In this document: piece after piece, positions 12,376 to 21,014 of the stretch
Layout: each line of letters begins with the position of its first letter
Numbering within the stretch: the stretch's first letter is position 1
NCBI GenBank assembly: GCA_037127315.1
Contig: JBBBDQ010001276.1
Location: forward strand, 1 to 64,000
DNA: 64,000 bases
Origin: Ascarosepion bandense
Taxonomy: Eukaryota; Mollusca; Cephalopoda; Sepiida; Sepiidae
Direction: 5' to 3'
The notes under the pieces: generated by a model
What the model was told of the DNA's origin: nothing
Databases searched by the model: none
Seen by the model: only the letters and a program-made list of their open reading frames with translations
Made by a program: the position numbers and the translations under genes

Positions 12376-12535
12376 AAAACGCAACACAAAATTATGCCAT
12401 TAAATATTTATTCAGCTAAATATGAACCACAACTTTCCTCTATTTTATCTTCAACTTAATGATTCAGTCTTCACAGAATTTTGGTGCTTTCTCGGAAAAG
12501 GACGCAATAACATTTGAAGTAATATAGACACGTGG
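12376..12535 (-). pseudogene. Mariner transposase C-terminal relic
   Basis: Minus-strand translation gives EKAPKFCED, a stop, then IIKL...RKVV, matching the usual mariner C-terminus (KAPKFWEDGI.KL..RW.KVV). The catalytic domain is absent. It belongs with the adjoining terminal-repeat array. Confidence 0.6.
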
Positions 12536-12754
12536 CGTGAAGATTGCGTTTACGCATGAAATAGACTGTCACTGCTGAGTGTTAACCTCGCTGTCTACTT
12601 TAATATTTACATAAGCTCTATTCCTGACATTGAGCACTTTAACCCATACATATAGCATACCTTAAACTATATCAGGATCATACATAAAACGTGCGATAGG
12701 TAAATTGTCGCCATTTTATATTTTTAATTTCCCCCGCGTGCGTTTTTTTTTGTT

Positions 12755-12806
12755 AAGTATACATAATAGTAGGGTCAGTTAAGTACACATAATAGTAGGG
12801 TCAGTT
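12755..12806. repeat. Twofold duplicated mariner end
   Basis: Two 26-bp units containing ATAATAGTAGGGTCAGTT. The same AGTAGGGTCAGTTGG motif forms the sixfold array at 33463-33632 beside a related transposase. Confidence 0.7.
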
Positions 12807-13260
12807 GGAAACCGTCTGTGCCGCTTTGCATCCACGTCGGAAGCTCCAATGCGAACATTTCAGAGTGTTTGGGTGTCGACAGTGCAGAGGATTCAGAAAG
12901 AGTTGGATGAGTCTAATAGTGATTACGAAGGTGCATGATCACTGTATGCTGCCATTCATCTTCCCACGGTGCCTCAGACCCAATACGGAGGCCTACATCA
13001 AATGCCTTGATGAGGTAGTGCTGTTCTGAGTTACGAGATTGGCTGCTAGAAGACTCTCTCTCTCTCTCTCTCTCTCTCTGGCAACAGGACTCTGCACCAT
13101 GCCACAAAAGCAAGAGAAACCAGTCATGGCTGTCAGATAATTTCTGCAACCACATCACCCATTACACCTGGCCACCTCACTCCCCAGACTGTAACACCCT
13201 TAATTACGATGTGTGGGGCGCAATTTAGGGAGAAATCAACAAAACTCCTTGTTATAACAC
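12807..13260 (+). pseudogene. Mariner-like transposase relic, N-terminal and catalytic parts
   Basis: Broken frames give a helix-turn-helix piece (STVQRIQKELDES-like), then RPNTEAYIKCLDEV, then QQDSAPCHKSK and WPPHSPDCNTLNYDVWG, which carry the second and third catalytic aspartate contexts of the DDD transposase. A (TC)n tract at 13059-13078 and several frame breaks disable it. The protein is cut at GEINKTPCYNT by an insertion and resumes at 14172. Confidence 0.8.
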
Positions 13261-14171
13261 AAATCTCTGGCTGAATCCAGCCAACCTTCCCGACCTTCGT
13301 TCGAATTCGCCCACGTTGTGTTTGTTAATCTCAGACCGGCCAAATCAGGATCGCCTGTCATCACCTAACTAGGTTAGCCCAGGCACGCGAGAGAACGGTA
13401 TGTAATGAAAACCAGATTTAAGACTGCAACGCCACGGTATTGATTTATATATATTTATATATATCGAATGGATACAAATTTATAAGCACGTCAAAGCTAA
13501 GTGACGCAAAAAATCAGTTGACTGGTATTTCAGTAGCACGCTAACATTTGTATTCCATTATCTCCACGGAACAGTGGTTTGCTCAGTCTGCAACTCGCCG
13601 AATTCTGACTGACCGTCTCTTGCAATATCTCGGGCCCAAATCACTTTTCTGGTAGCAGGCTATTTCAGTTTGACCTTATCCTTCAATCGCTGGTCCCCGT
13701 CTCTTGTAAATTCGTTTTCCACCCCAGCTTTATTAAAAAGGCACAAAACCGAGGTGTTGAAGGTGGGTATGGAATTTCTGCTCCCCCTATATAATATCAT
13801 TAGCCATTTCAAATGAGTCTTCATTCCTTCCGATGGAAGGCGAGAAAACTTACTCTCTGCTATTATCTAGCTGCTTCTACCAGCCATCCTGGTAGGAAGT
13901 AAGTGGGACATTCTCAAGGTTCAATTTTGACCTAGGGTCACAAGTTGTCAAAACCGGATGACAATATTATGACTATACTTTTAGGTAACCAGCTTTGATA
14001 AATTCGCTTACTTCTCCCGACAAAAGCAATTGTATTCTTTGTATTTTTCAATTTTATCACTTCGGTGACTTTTCCCGACAAAAATATTTGAATTCTCCAA
14101 TTTTAGAGAAATCTCTTCTCATCTTTAAAATTAATAAAAATTAATACCAGTCATCCGGAAATAGGGTTACA
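13261..14171. mobile_element. 911-bp insertion with 9-bp target duplication
   Basis: Flanked by TTATAACAC (13252-13260) and TTGTAACAC (14172-14180). Removing it restores the mariner reading ...CNTK-ELKARI.... The content is not recognised: no transposase, no clear terminal inverted repeat, and no A-tail at either edge. Confidence 0.55.
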
Positions 14172-14425
14172 TTGTAACACCAAAGATGAACTGAAGGCGA
14201 GGATTTTGGCGGCATTCACTAACTTGAACAAAGGCACCGTCTAGAGGAGATTCCAAAGTCGTCTGGTGGCCGTCAGTGGGAATTTTATCGAAATAAATTT
14301 ACTCTTTAGTATTTCAAGAAATTCTTGTGCAATTTTCGTAAATATATCTGTTAAAATGAGCTGTCAGTGTTATTCTCATTTTTGCGCAATTTTCATAATT
14401 TATCTATCGCACCTTGTACAGTGTG
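14172..14425 (+). pseudogene. Mariner-like transposase relic, C-terminal part
   Basis: Translation CNTKDELKARILAAFTNLNK followed by VAVSGNFIEI parallels the copy at 32040-32465 (NTKYELKARMMAALN ... VVEANDDFI). The 3' untranslated part up to ATCGCACCTTGTA also matches that copy. Confidence 0.65.
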
Positions 14426-14444
14426 GGCCCAAAATAGATGTTTT

Positions 14445-14625
14445 TAATCTTTTATTACAATCTTATACAAATCAACCATCCGAGCGTGCATTATATACTG
14501 TTGTCATATCTGGCCGGGTGCCCTGCCATTCATCTCAGGGTTTTCGACAGGCTCCAAAGGAGAATCTGTAACATGATCGATCACGACCTTGTAGCTCGAC
14601 TCCAGTCATTTTCTTAGACTATTTA
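14445..14625 (+). mobile_element. LINE family 1 internal fragment
   Basis: Contains the region encoding the STIRPC.EYCCHIWSGAP-like segment and the following QRRICNMID segment with frame damage; both ends are truncated. Confidence 0.65.
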
Positions 14626-14734
14626 CAAAAAGCTCCTAAAATGACGTATGGATAATTCAGGATATTAGTTGATACTTTAATAAATTCCGTTTAAAAGTAA
14701 AGGAAAGACTTTATGAATTTAAACGGAGTACAAA

Positions 14735-15110
14735 AAACCTGAAGCAGCGGAAATGTTGTTCTACAGAAGGATGCTGCGGATATCATGGACCGAGCATGCG
14801 AGCAACGATGAGGTGTTGGAAAGAATGGCAACCAAAAGAAAATTAATACTGAGCATCAGGAAGAGACAACTGAAGCTCCTGGGACATGCAATGAGGAAGG
14901 AGAGCTTGGAGAACTTGATACTGACAGGCTAGATTGAAGGAAAAAAAGACAGAGGAAGGCAGCGGACAACATATCTGAGGGGCCTGATCAGGTGGATGAC
15001 GGAACGGGGGTTGCGAGATGTAACAGGAGAAAGCATACTAAGAGCCACCAGAGATAAGGAGACGTGGAGGACCATGATCGCCTACGTCCTGAAGGGACAG
15101 GACACATAGA
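14735..15110 (+). pseudogene. LINE family 2 RT C-terminal relic
   Basis: Broken frames read FYRRMLRISWTEHASNDEVL, then MATKRKLILSIRKRQLKLLG, and GRQRTTYLRGLIRWM. This is the C-terminal region of endonuclease/RT LINEs distinct from family 1. Relatives lie at 39880-40325 and 62430-63630. It ends in a (GAA)n tract. Confidence 0.75.
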
Positions 15111-15151
15111 AGAAGAAGAAGAAGAAGAAGAAGAAGAAGAAGAAGAAGAAG
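15111..15151. repeat. (GAA)n microsatellite
   Basis: About 13 GAA units exactly at the 3' end of the LINE family 2 relic, perhaps grown from its tail. Confidence 0.9.
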
Positions 15152-15189
15152 ACTGGAGTCAAGGTCTCATTAATTTACAGTTGTGCTGG

Positions 15190-15393
15190 CTAAATATAGC
15201 CGTTTTTATTTTTTCGCATTTCTCTCTTGTGGAACTCCATTCCAGCTCCATACTTTCCAGCTAACTAATCTTTTCACAAATAAAATTGCTATGTTTCTTC
15301 GTGTACTTCTCGCTTGTGGAATTCTATTCCGGCCTCTTGCTTTGCCGTCAAATTTCATCTTCAAAAATTTAAATGCAATGTCAGTCCCTATCG
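15190..15393 (+). mobile_element. LINE family 1 tail pieces
   Basis: Two partly repeated pieces of the LINE C-terminal coding end (CTTGTGGAACTCCATTCC and CTTGTGGAATTCTATTCC). The second is cut after AATGTCAGTCCCTA, where the 5S array begins. Confidence 0.6.
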
Positions 15394-15512
15394 CCTTACG
15401 GCCATATCACGTTGAATACAAAGGTTCTCGTTCGATCACCGAAGTTAAGCATCGTTGAGCCTGGTCAGTACATAGATGGGTGACCGCTTGGGAATACCAG
15501 GTGCTGTAAGCG
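15394..15512 (+). rRNA. 5S rRNA copy 1
   Basis: Starts CCTTACGGCC instead of GCTTACGGCC, and carries GTACATAG instead of GTACTTAG. It abuts the truncated LINE tail with no 5' flank of its own. Followed by T6. Confidence 0.85.
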
Positions 15513-15518
15513 TTTTTT

Positions 15519-15637
15519 GCTTACGGCCATATCACGTTGAATACAAAGGTTCTCGTTCGATCAGCGAAGTTAAGCATCGTTGAGCCTGGTCAGTACATAG
15601 ATGGGTGACCGCTTGGGAATACCAGGTGCTGTAAGCG
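15519..15637 (+). rRNA. 5S rRNA copy 2
   Basis: 119 nt. Helix I ends pair (GCTTAC with GTAAGC). Variants GATCAGCG and GTACATAG. Followed by T6. Confidence 0.9.
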
Positions 15638-15643
15638 TTTTTT

Positions 15644-15762
15644 GCTTACGGCCATATCACGTTGAATACAAAGGTTCTCGTTCGATCACCGAAGTTAAGC
15701 ATCGTTGAGCCTGGTCAGTACTTAGATGGGTGACCGCTTGGGAATACCAGGTGCTGTGAGTG
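15644..15762 (+). rRNA. 5S rRNA copy 3
   Basis: 119 nt. The 3' end reads GTGAGTG rather than GTAAGCG, which weakens helix I. Otherwise array consensus. Confidence 0.88.
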
Positions 15763-15768
15763 TTTTTT

Positions 15769-15887
15769 GCTTACGGCCATATCACGTTGAATACAAAGGT
15801 TCTCGTTCGATCACCGAAGTTAAGCATCGTTGAGCCAGGTCAGTACTTAGATGGATGACCGCTTGGGAATACCAGGTGCTGTAAGCG
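15769..15887 (+). rRNA. 5S rRNA copy 4
   Basis: 119 nt. Variants GAGCCAGG and GGATGACC (the latter inside the C-box region). T6 follows. Confidence 0.88.
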
Positions 15888-15893
15888 TTTTTT

Positions 15894-16012
15894 GCTTACG
15901 GCCATATCACGTTGAATACAAATGTTCTCGTTCGATCACCGAAGTTAAGCATCGTTGAGCCTGGTCAGTACTTAGATGGGTGACCGCTTGGGAATGCCAG
16001 GTGCTGTAAGCG
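15894..16012 (+). rRNA. 5S rRNA copy 5
   Basis: 119 nt. Variants ACAAATG and GGAATGCC. T7 follows. Confidence 0.88.
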
Positions 16013-16019
16013 TTTTTTT

Positions 16020-16138
16020 GCTTACGGCCATATCACGTTGAATACACCGGTTCTCGTTCGATCACCGAAGTTAAGCATCGTTGAGCCTGGTCCGTACTTA
16101 GATGGGTGACCGCTTGGGAATACCAGGTGCTGTAAGCG
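16020..16138 (+). rRNA. 5S rRNA copy 6
   Basis: 119 nt. Carries ACACCGG, as in canonical invertebrate 5S, where most other copies have ACAAAGG. Variant TCCGTAC. Confidence 0.88.
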
Positions 16139-16144
16139 TTTTTT

Positions 16145-16263
16145 GCTTACGGCCATATCACGTTGAATACAAAGGTTCTCGTTCGATCACCGAAGTTAAG
16201 CATCGTTGAGCCTGGTCAGTACTTAGATGGGTGACCGCTTGGCAATACCAGGTGCTGTAAGCC
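16145..16263 (+). rRNA. 5S rRNA copy 7
   Basis: 119 nt. Variants GGCAATACC and terminal GTAAGCC. T6 follows. Confidence 0.88.
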
Positions 16264-16269
16264 TTTTTT

Positions 16270-16388
16270 GCTTACGGCCATATCACGTTGAATACAAAGG
16301 TTCTCGTTCGATCACCGAAGTTAAGCATCGTTGAGCCTGGTCAGTACTTAGATGGGTGACCGCTTGGGAATACCAGGTGCTGTAAGCG
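16270..16388 (+). rRNA. 5S rRNA copy 8
   Basis: 119 nt, array consensus. Its spacer is ATTTTC, so only a four-T terminator separates it from copy 9. Confidence 0.88.
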
Positions 16389-16394
16389 ATTTTC

Positions 16395-16513
16395 ACTTAC
16401 GGCCATATCACGTTGAATACAAAGGTTCTCGTTCGATCACCGAAGTTAAGCATCGTTGAGCCTGGTCAGTACTTAGATGGATGACCGCTTGGGAATACCA
16501 GGTGCTGTAAGCG
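16395..16513 (+). rRNA. 5S rRNA copy 9
   Basis: 119 nt. Starts ACTTACGG. Variant GGATGACC. T7 follows. Confidence 0.88.
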
Positions 16514-16520
16514 TTTTTTT

Positions 16521-16639
16521 GCTTACGGCCATATCACGTTGAATACAAAGGTTCTCGTTCGATCTACGAAGTTAAGCATCGTTGAGCCTGGTCAGTGCAT
16601 AGATGGGTGACCGCTTGGGAATACCAGGTGCTGTAAGCG
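16521..16639 (+). rRNA. 5S rRNA copy 10
   Basis: 119 nt. Variants GATCTACG and GTGCATAG. T6 follows. Confidence 0.88.
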
Positions 16640-16645
16640 TTTTTT

Positions 16646-16764
16646 GCTTACGGCCATATCACGTTGAATACAAAGGTTCTCGTTCGATCACCGAAGTTAA
16701 GCATCGTTGAGCCTGGTCAGTACTTAGATGGGTGACCGCTTGGGAATACCAGGTGCTGTAAGCG
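16646..16764 (+). rRNA. 5S rRNA copy 11
   Basis: 119 nt, array consensus throughout. T7 follows. Confidence 0.9.
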
Positions 16765-16771
16765 TTTTTTT

Positions 16772-16890
16772 GCTTACGGCCATATCACGTTGAATACAAA
16801 GGTTCTCGTTCGATCACCGAAGTTAAGCATCGTTGAGCCTGGTCAGTACATAGATGGGTGACCGCTTGGGAATACCAGGTGCTGTAAGCG
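16772..16890 (+). rRNA. 5S rRNA copy 12
   Basis: 119 nt. Variant GTACATAG. T6 follows. Confidence 0.9.
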
Positions 16891-16896
16891 TTTTTT

Positions 16897-17015
16897 GCTT
16901 ACGGCCATATCACGTTGAATACAAAGGTTCTCGTTCGATCACCGAAGTTAAGCATCGTTGAGCCTGGTCAGCAATTAGATGGGTGACCGCTTGGGAATAC
17001 CAGGTGCTGTAAGCG
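16897..17015 (+). rRNA. 5S rRNA copy 13
   Basis: 119 nt. Variant GTCAGCAATTAG. T7 follows. Confidence 0.88.
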
Positions 17016-17022
17016 TTTTTTT

Positions 17023-17132
17023 GCTTACGGCCATATCACGTTGAATCTCGTTCGATCACCGAAGTTAAGCATCGTTGAGCCTGGTCAGTACTTAGATGGG
17101 TGACCGCTTGGGAGTACCAGGTGCTGTAAGCG
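17023..17132 (+). rRNA. 5S rRNA copy 14, 9-nt deletion
   Basis: 110 nt. ACAAAGGTT is missing after GTTGAAT, which removes part of loop A / helix III, so this copy is probably non-functional. Variant GGAGTACC. Confidence 0.8.
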
Positions 17133-17138
17133 TTTTTT

Positions 17139-17257
17139 GCTTACGGCCATACCACGTTGAATACAAAGGTTCACGTTCGATCACCGAAATAAAGCAACGT
17201 TGAGCCTGGTCAGTACTTAGATGGGTGACCGCTTGGGAATACAAAGTGCTGTAAGCG
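17139..17257 (+). rRNA. 5S rRNA copy 15, diverged
   Basis: 119 nt. Variants CATACCACG, TTCACG, AAATAAAGCAACG and GGAATACAAAGTGC. Followed by T12, the longest spacer in the array. Confidence 0.8.
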
Positions 17258-17269
17258 TTTTTTTTTTTT

Positions 17270-17382
17270 GCTTACGGCCATATCACGTTGAATACACCGG
17301 TTCTCGCTCGATCACCGAAGTTAAGCAACGTTGAGCCTGGTTAGTACTTAGATGGGTGACCGCTTGGGAATACCGGTGCTGT
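17270..17382 (+). rRNA. 5S rRNA copy 16, 3' fused to a SINE
   Basis: The copy closest to canonical invertebrate 5S (ACACCGG, GCAACGTTG, GGTTAG). One A is deleted in TACC-GGTGCTG, and the helix I 3' strand is absent: after GGTGCTGT the sequence becomes the SINE body GGATATCGGCTCGG. Confidence 0.85.
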
Positions 17383-17560
17383 GGATATCGGCTCGGAAAG
17401 AGAAATCGGTGAGCTGAGTTTGAATTCCAGTTGAATACCCTGCATTCACTTAAGCACTGGTACCCTTGGGAAAGGTATTAATCCGTTCATTCCCCCCAGT
17501 TATGGGTTAAATAACAGGGTTGGACTTGGGAACCCTGCCCTTAAAAATCCCAATGTATCT
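17383..17560 (+). mobile_element. tRNA-SINE body fused to 5S
   Basis: Continues as the window's main SINE from its A-box end (GTGGATATCGGCTCGG), with a diverged B box (AGTTTGAATTCC) and the CCTTGGGAAAGGTATTAATC core. The 3' half is missing. The 5' promoter half of the SINE is replaced by the 5S gene. Confidence 0.8.
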
Positions 17561-18349
17561 TAATACTCGAAAAGAAAAAGTCTTACTGAATCCAAAACTT
17601 ATATAAAAAAAGCAATAAATTGTTGAAAAAAAAAATTATCAGCAATAAATAAATAAAAAATTTAGTTGGCAATAAATGACCCGCCGAGGTGTTGATATGC
17701 CATAAAAACAAACCAACCAACAATCAATCGCTATCTCCTCTTCTGATTACTCTTTCTTTTTCCCGCTCATTATTAATATTTCTGTTCCTAATTCTTCCAC
17801 ACCCTGCAACCCCTTGTGTCTGAGTGGCTTTACCGCGTTGGCTGGGGTAATACCGATTAAAAAATACCTTAAATACCTTAAAAGTGTGAATCTAAGTAGA
17901 ATTAGTTGTTTGTGTCGGCAACAATGAAAATCTAAAATTGTAGATCGATTAAAATAAATTTATGACAAGAATATACTACATTTAATAAAATATAATTAGT
18001 TTGTTGATACGAATTTTAAAAAAATATCAGTAGTATCAGATTGGATTTTTTTAAAAACTTCATCTCGGCAAGGTCACTATAGAACGAACCTAATGTCGGT
18101 CAAGTGAGATTTATACAATTTGAAGAAAGGCACTAGCTTGCAATTATTCCAAGTAAATATTTAATCAGTAGATAGAGGCACCATCCTTTGAAAGCAGCCC
18201 TCACACTTCCGAAACCCTAGGTTGCATTCTGCTATGTAAATGCTGAGTCTCCCGTCAGTGAGGTCAGTTTTGAAGAGAAATTATAAATGAAATAATATCT
18301 CGTAAGAAAAAGATTTTAAATTTAGATGTATCAGTTAGTTAAGTTTCTA
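17561..18349. other. Gene-free region with LINE tails
   Basis: A possible retroposon tail near 17680-17720 (CCGCCGAGGTGTTGATATGCC followed by A-rich sequence). A family 1-like LINE tail lies at about 17800-17870 (GTCTGAGTGGCTTTACCGCG ... ATACCGATTAAAAAA). The rest is not recognised. Confidence 0.45.
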
Positions 18350-18525
18350 TACGCGAAACACGCTTTGGGCGATCATGTCTCTTTCGAGACATGACTGACT
18401 GGGCAAAAGATTATCCCGCAATCGGTTGCCATTACTTTCTGCAGTAGACTGGTTGCCATCCAAGGCTATAGAACCCAACTGTCCTGTAATTTGATTCATA
18501 GCTTGAGGAGGAAGAGATGTATTAT
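18350..18525 (-). mobile_element. tRNA-SINE fragment
   Basis: Reverse complement of the SINE 3' half (GGGCGATCATGTCTCTTTCG on the plus strand). It is truncated before the B box. Confidence 0.8.
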
Positions 18526-18529
18526 ATTA

Positions 18530-18625
18530 TTAAATATTAATTAGTAGGGAATCAGTTTATTACTTCATAACAATATAAAACCGATCCCCCACTTTATACC
18601 CAGTAGACGCCTTAATCATGTTTTC
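18530..18625. mobile_element. Small hairpin MITE
   Basis: TAGTAGGGAATCAGTTTATT ... GATCCCCCACTTTAT, related to the elements at 55691 and 55803 (shared TTACTTCATAACAATATA). Confidence 0.55.
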
Positions 18626-18635
18626 AACTATTATA

Positions 18636-18945
18636 TTCAGTCAGTCAGTTAAATGCCATACGTGCTACACGCTTGGGCGATCATGTCTCTTTCGAGACAT
18701 GACTGACTGGGCAGAAGATTATCCTGCAGTAGGTTGCCATTGCTTTCTACGGTAGACTGGTTGCCGACCAAGGCTATAGAACCCAGTCTGTCCTGCTATT
18801 TAACCCATAACTGGAGGGAAGAGATGGATTAATACCTTTCCCAAGTGTATTTGTGCGTAGGTGAATGCCATGAATTCAACTGGAATTCGAACTCGGCTCC
18901 CCGATTTCTCGTTCCGAGTCGATATCCACTACACCACAACGCACA
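18636..18945 (-). mobile_element. tRNA-SINE, nearly full length
   Basis: On the minus strand: A box TTGTGGTGTAGTGG, B box AGTTCGAATTCC, the core CCCAAGG/GGTATTAATCC type sequence, and the tail TAACTGACTGACTG. About 300 bp. It is one of about ten copies; divergence suggests an old insertion. Confidence 0.85.
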
Positions 18946-19099
18946 TAGACGATATGAATTTGAGCGATGCTCCTAAAGTTTTTTATTCTATGTGTAGTTT
19001 CTATACATTTAGCGTAGGAAATCAGGAAAAAAATAGAATATGCTGTGCAAAGGGTAGTTTTACCCAAGACCGCAACTTTCCACAAAAACAAAACATTAA

Positions 19100-19766
19100 T
19101 CTGAAAATCGGATCTCTGTGTAGGGCTCGGAAGTTTTTCCCGTCTGAATCTATCCTGCACATATATAAATCTACCATCCGCCCGTGCTGCCACATCTGGT
19201 CGGGTGCCCCTGCTATTCTCCTTGGGGTTCTTGACAAAATACAACGGAGAATCTGTAATACGATCGACACCGACTTGGCAGACCGGCTGCAGTCACTATC
19301 CCACCTGCGTGACGTGGCTTCCCTGTGCCTCTAATATAAATACTTTCACGGCTTCTGTTCCGATGAACTTAGATCACTGGTGCCCCCCTAGGTACAAATT
19401 TGCACGAGATACTAGATTAGCAACTAGGTCCCACCCTTTTACAGTGAAACAATTTCAACTCCAACAGCTTCTTTTCAGGCACTTCCCGCCTGTGGAATTC
19501 CCTTTCACATACTTTCACATACTTGCTTCCCCGACAGCTACAATCTCCAGGAGTTTAAATGTAAGGTCAATAGACATCTCCTAACACACTAACTCGCATC
19601 CATTCTCTCAAACACTCTTCCCATCTGCCCAACCCTCACCCACGCTATCCTTACCCGTCTATCACTCTCCTTCTGACATTTCCTATATCTAACCACTCTT
19701 TCTCATCACTTTCCCCTATGTAACCCCCTGCGCAATAGTGGCAGTGGAATGCCTTGCTTGGGCCCT
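19100..19766 (+). mobile_element. LINE family 1, 5'-truncated
   Basis: Contains SLCRARKFFPSESILHIYK, STIRPC.CHIWSGAPAILLG and QRRICNTIDTDLADRLQSLS, then a stop after VASLCL, and the family 3' tail ending near CTTGCTTGGG. A short deletion removes the IEYC part. Non-coding. Confidence 0.8.
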
Positions 19767-19789
19767 ATACAAATAGAATACACAGAAAA

Positions 19790-19918
19790 TAATTAGAGCC
19801 CTAAATTACCTCGGTTTTAAGGTTGAAGTTACTTCTAATCTTAAAATTGTAAACTATCTAGATATCACCCTTAATTTAAACGATGGATCCTACCAGCCAT
19901 TTCTCAAAGAAAATAATT
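19790..19918 (+). pseudogene. Penelope-like RT fragment, left part
   Basis: Reads LKIVNYLDITLNLNDGSYQP followed by FLKENN, matching the C-terminal RT segment of Penelope-like elements (compare 30078 onward). It is interrupted by the LINE at 19925-20626 and resumes at 20627. Confidence 0.7.
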
Positions 19919-19924
19919 CATGTC

Positions 19925-20626
19925 GATCCAGGATGTTTTTCCATCTGAATCCATCTTGCATATATACAAGTCAACCATCCGTCCGTGCATGGAGTACTGC
20001 TGCCATTTATGGTCAGGTGCCCCTGCCGTTCTCCTCAGTGTTCTTGACAAGCTCCAAAGGAGAGTCTGTAATGTGATAGGTACTGATCTGGCGACTCGAC
20101 TGCAGCCACTTTCCCATCGTCGAAATGTGGCCTCCCTCTGTCTCTTCTATAAATACTTTCATGGCTTCTGCTCGGATGAGCTTAAGTCACTGATGCCTCC
20201 TCAACAGGTGTTTACCCGTGCAACCAGACTGGCAACTGGGTCTCACCCATTCACAGTCAGGTTAGCCAAACGCAGACGACAATTCTACTCCTGCAGCTTC
20301 CTCTCTCGCACTTCCCGCCTGTGGAACTCACTCCCGTATTCTTGCTTTCCTGACGGCTACGACCTCCAGAAATTTAAAAGCAAAGTTAATACTCACCTAC
20401 TAACCACTGGACTCTAGCTCTCTCCCCTCCCCTGTATAATCTTCACTTTCTCTCCGCCCATGTATCTGTCATTGCACCTGCTTTCTCAGCTTTCTATTGT
20501 TCCTTTCTAACTAGCTTGTACTCCTCACACTTTTCTAATTAATCTTTCTACATTTATGTAACCCCCTGCACATCAGTGGCGTTTCTGCCTTGCTCTGGGT
20601 GAAATGATTAAAAAAAAAAAAAAAAT
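19925..20626 (+). pseudogene. LINE family 1, 5'-truncated, open C-terminal ORF
   Basis: About 165 residues remain open to the stop at 20415-20417: FPSESILHIYKSTIRPC, EYCCHLWSGAPAVLL, NVIGTDLATRLQPLSHRR, then RLWNSLPYS and NTHLLTTGL. The RT catalytic region is absent. The 3' UTR ends GGGTGAAATGATTAAAAAA. The gene as a whole is 5'-truncated by retrotransposition and cannot encode an RT. Confidence 0.85.
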
Positions 20627-20810
20627 TATATTAATATTTTATCCAACCACCCCAAAAATATTATAAAACAGATACCCAATATTGTAAATAATAGGATTAA
20701 CCAATTATCATCTAACATTAAAACTTTCATCGCAAGTAAAGATATTTACAATAAGGCCCTTCAAAAAAGTGGATTTAAGAACAAATTAATTTAAATTTAA
20801 GAACAAATTA
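20627..20810 (+). pseudogene. Penelope-like RT fragment, right part
   Basis: Reads YINILSNHPKNIIKQIP and NRINQLSSNIKTFIASKDIY, the continuation of the fragment ending at 19918. The element was split by the LINE. Confidence 0.7.
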
Positions 20811-20834
20811 ATTTAAATTAACAAATTAATAAAC

Positions 20835-20893
20835 CTGCGCAGTAGTGGCAGTGGAATGCCTTGCTTGGGGTGTAATGATTTTTTTAAAAAAAT
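20835..20893 (+). mobile_element. LINE family 1 tail
   Basis: CCTGCGCAGTAGTGGCAGTG ... CTTGCTTGGGGTGTAATGAT, only the last ~60 bp. Confidence 0.7.
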
Positions 20894-21014
20894 TGTCATG
20901 TTCTCAAATAGCTTCGTCAGGTCGAAACTTTCATCTGAATATCATGTATGGGTTCAAACTCATTCGGAAATCTTTAAACTGTCAGCTATTTACAACTGCT
21001 CTGCCAGATCAATA

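Larger units (their letters stand above)
15394..17382 (+). repeat. Tandem array of sixteen 5S rRNA genes, spacer 6-12 nt
   Basis: Sixteen head-to-tail 5S genes of 119 nt (one of 110 nt) with a period of mostly 125-126 bp. The intergene sequence is only T6-T7 (T12 once, ATTTTC once), meaning the pol III terminator itself is the whole spacer. Internal control elements (A box AAGTTAAGCATCG, C box TGGGTGACCGCTTGGGAATACC) are preserved in most copies. Animal 5S arrays usually have spacers of hundreds of bases. The array interrupts a LINE tail on the left and runs into SINE sequence on the right. Confidence 0.95.

Noticed and set aside
15064..15264. Glutamate-rich frame
   Set aside because: Spans the (GAA)n tract at a LINE end; not a gene.
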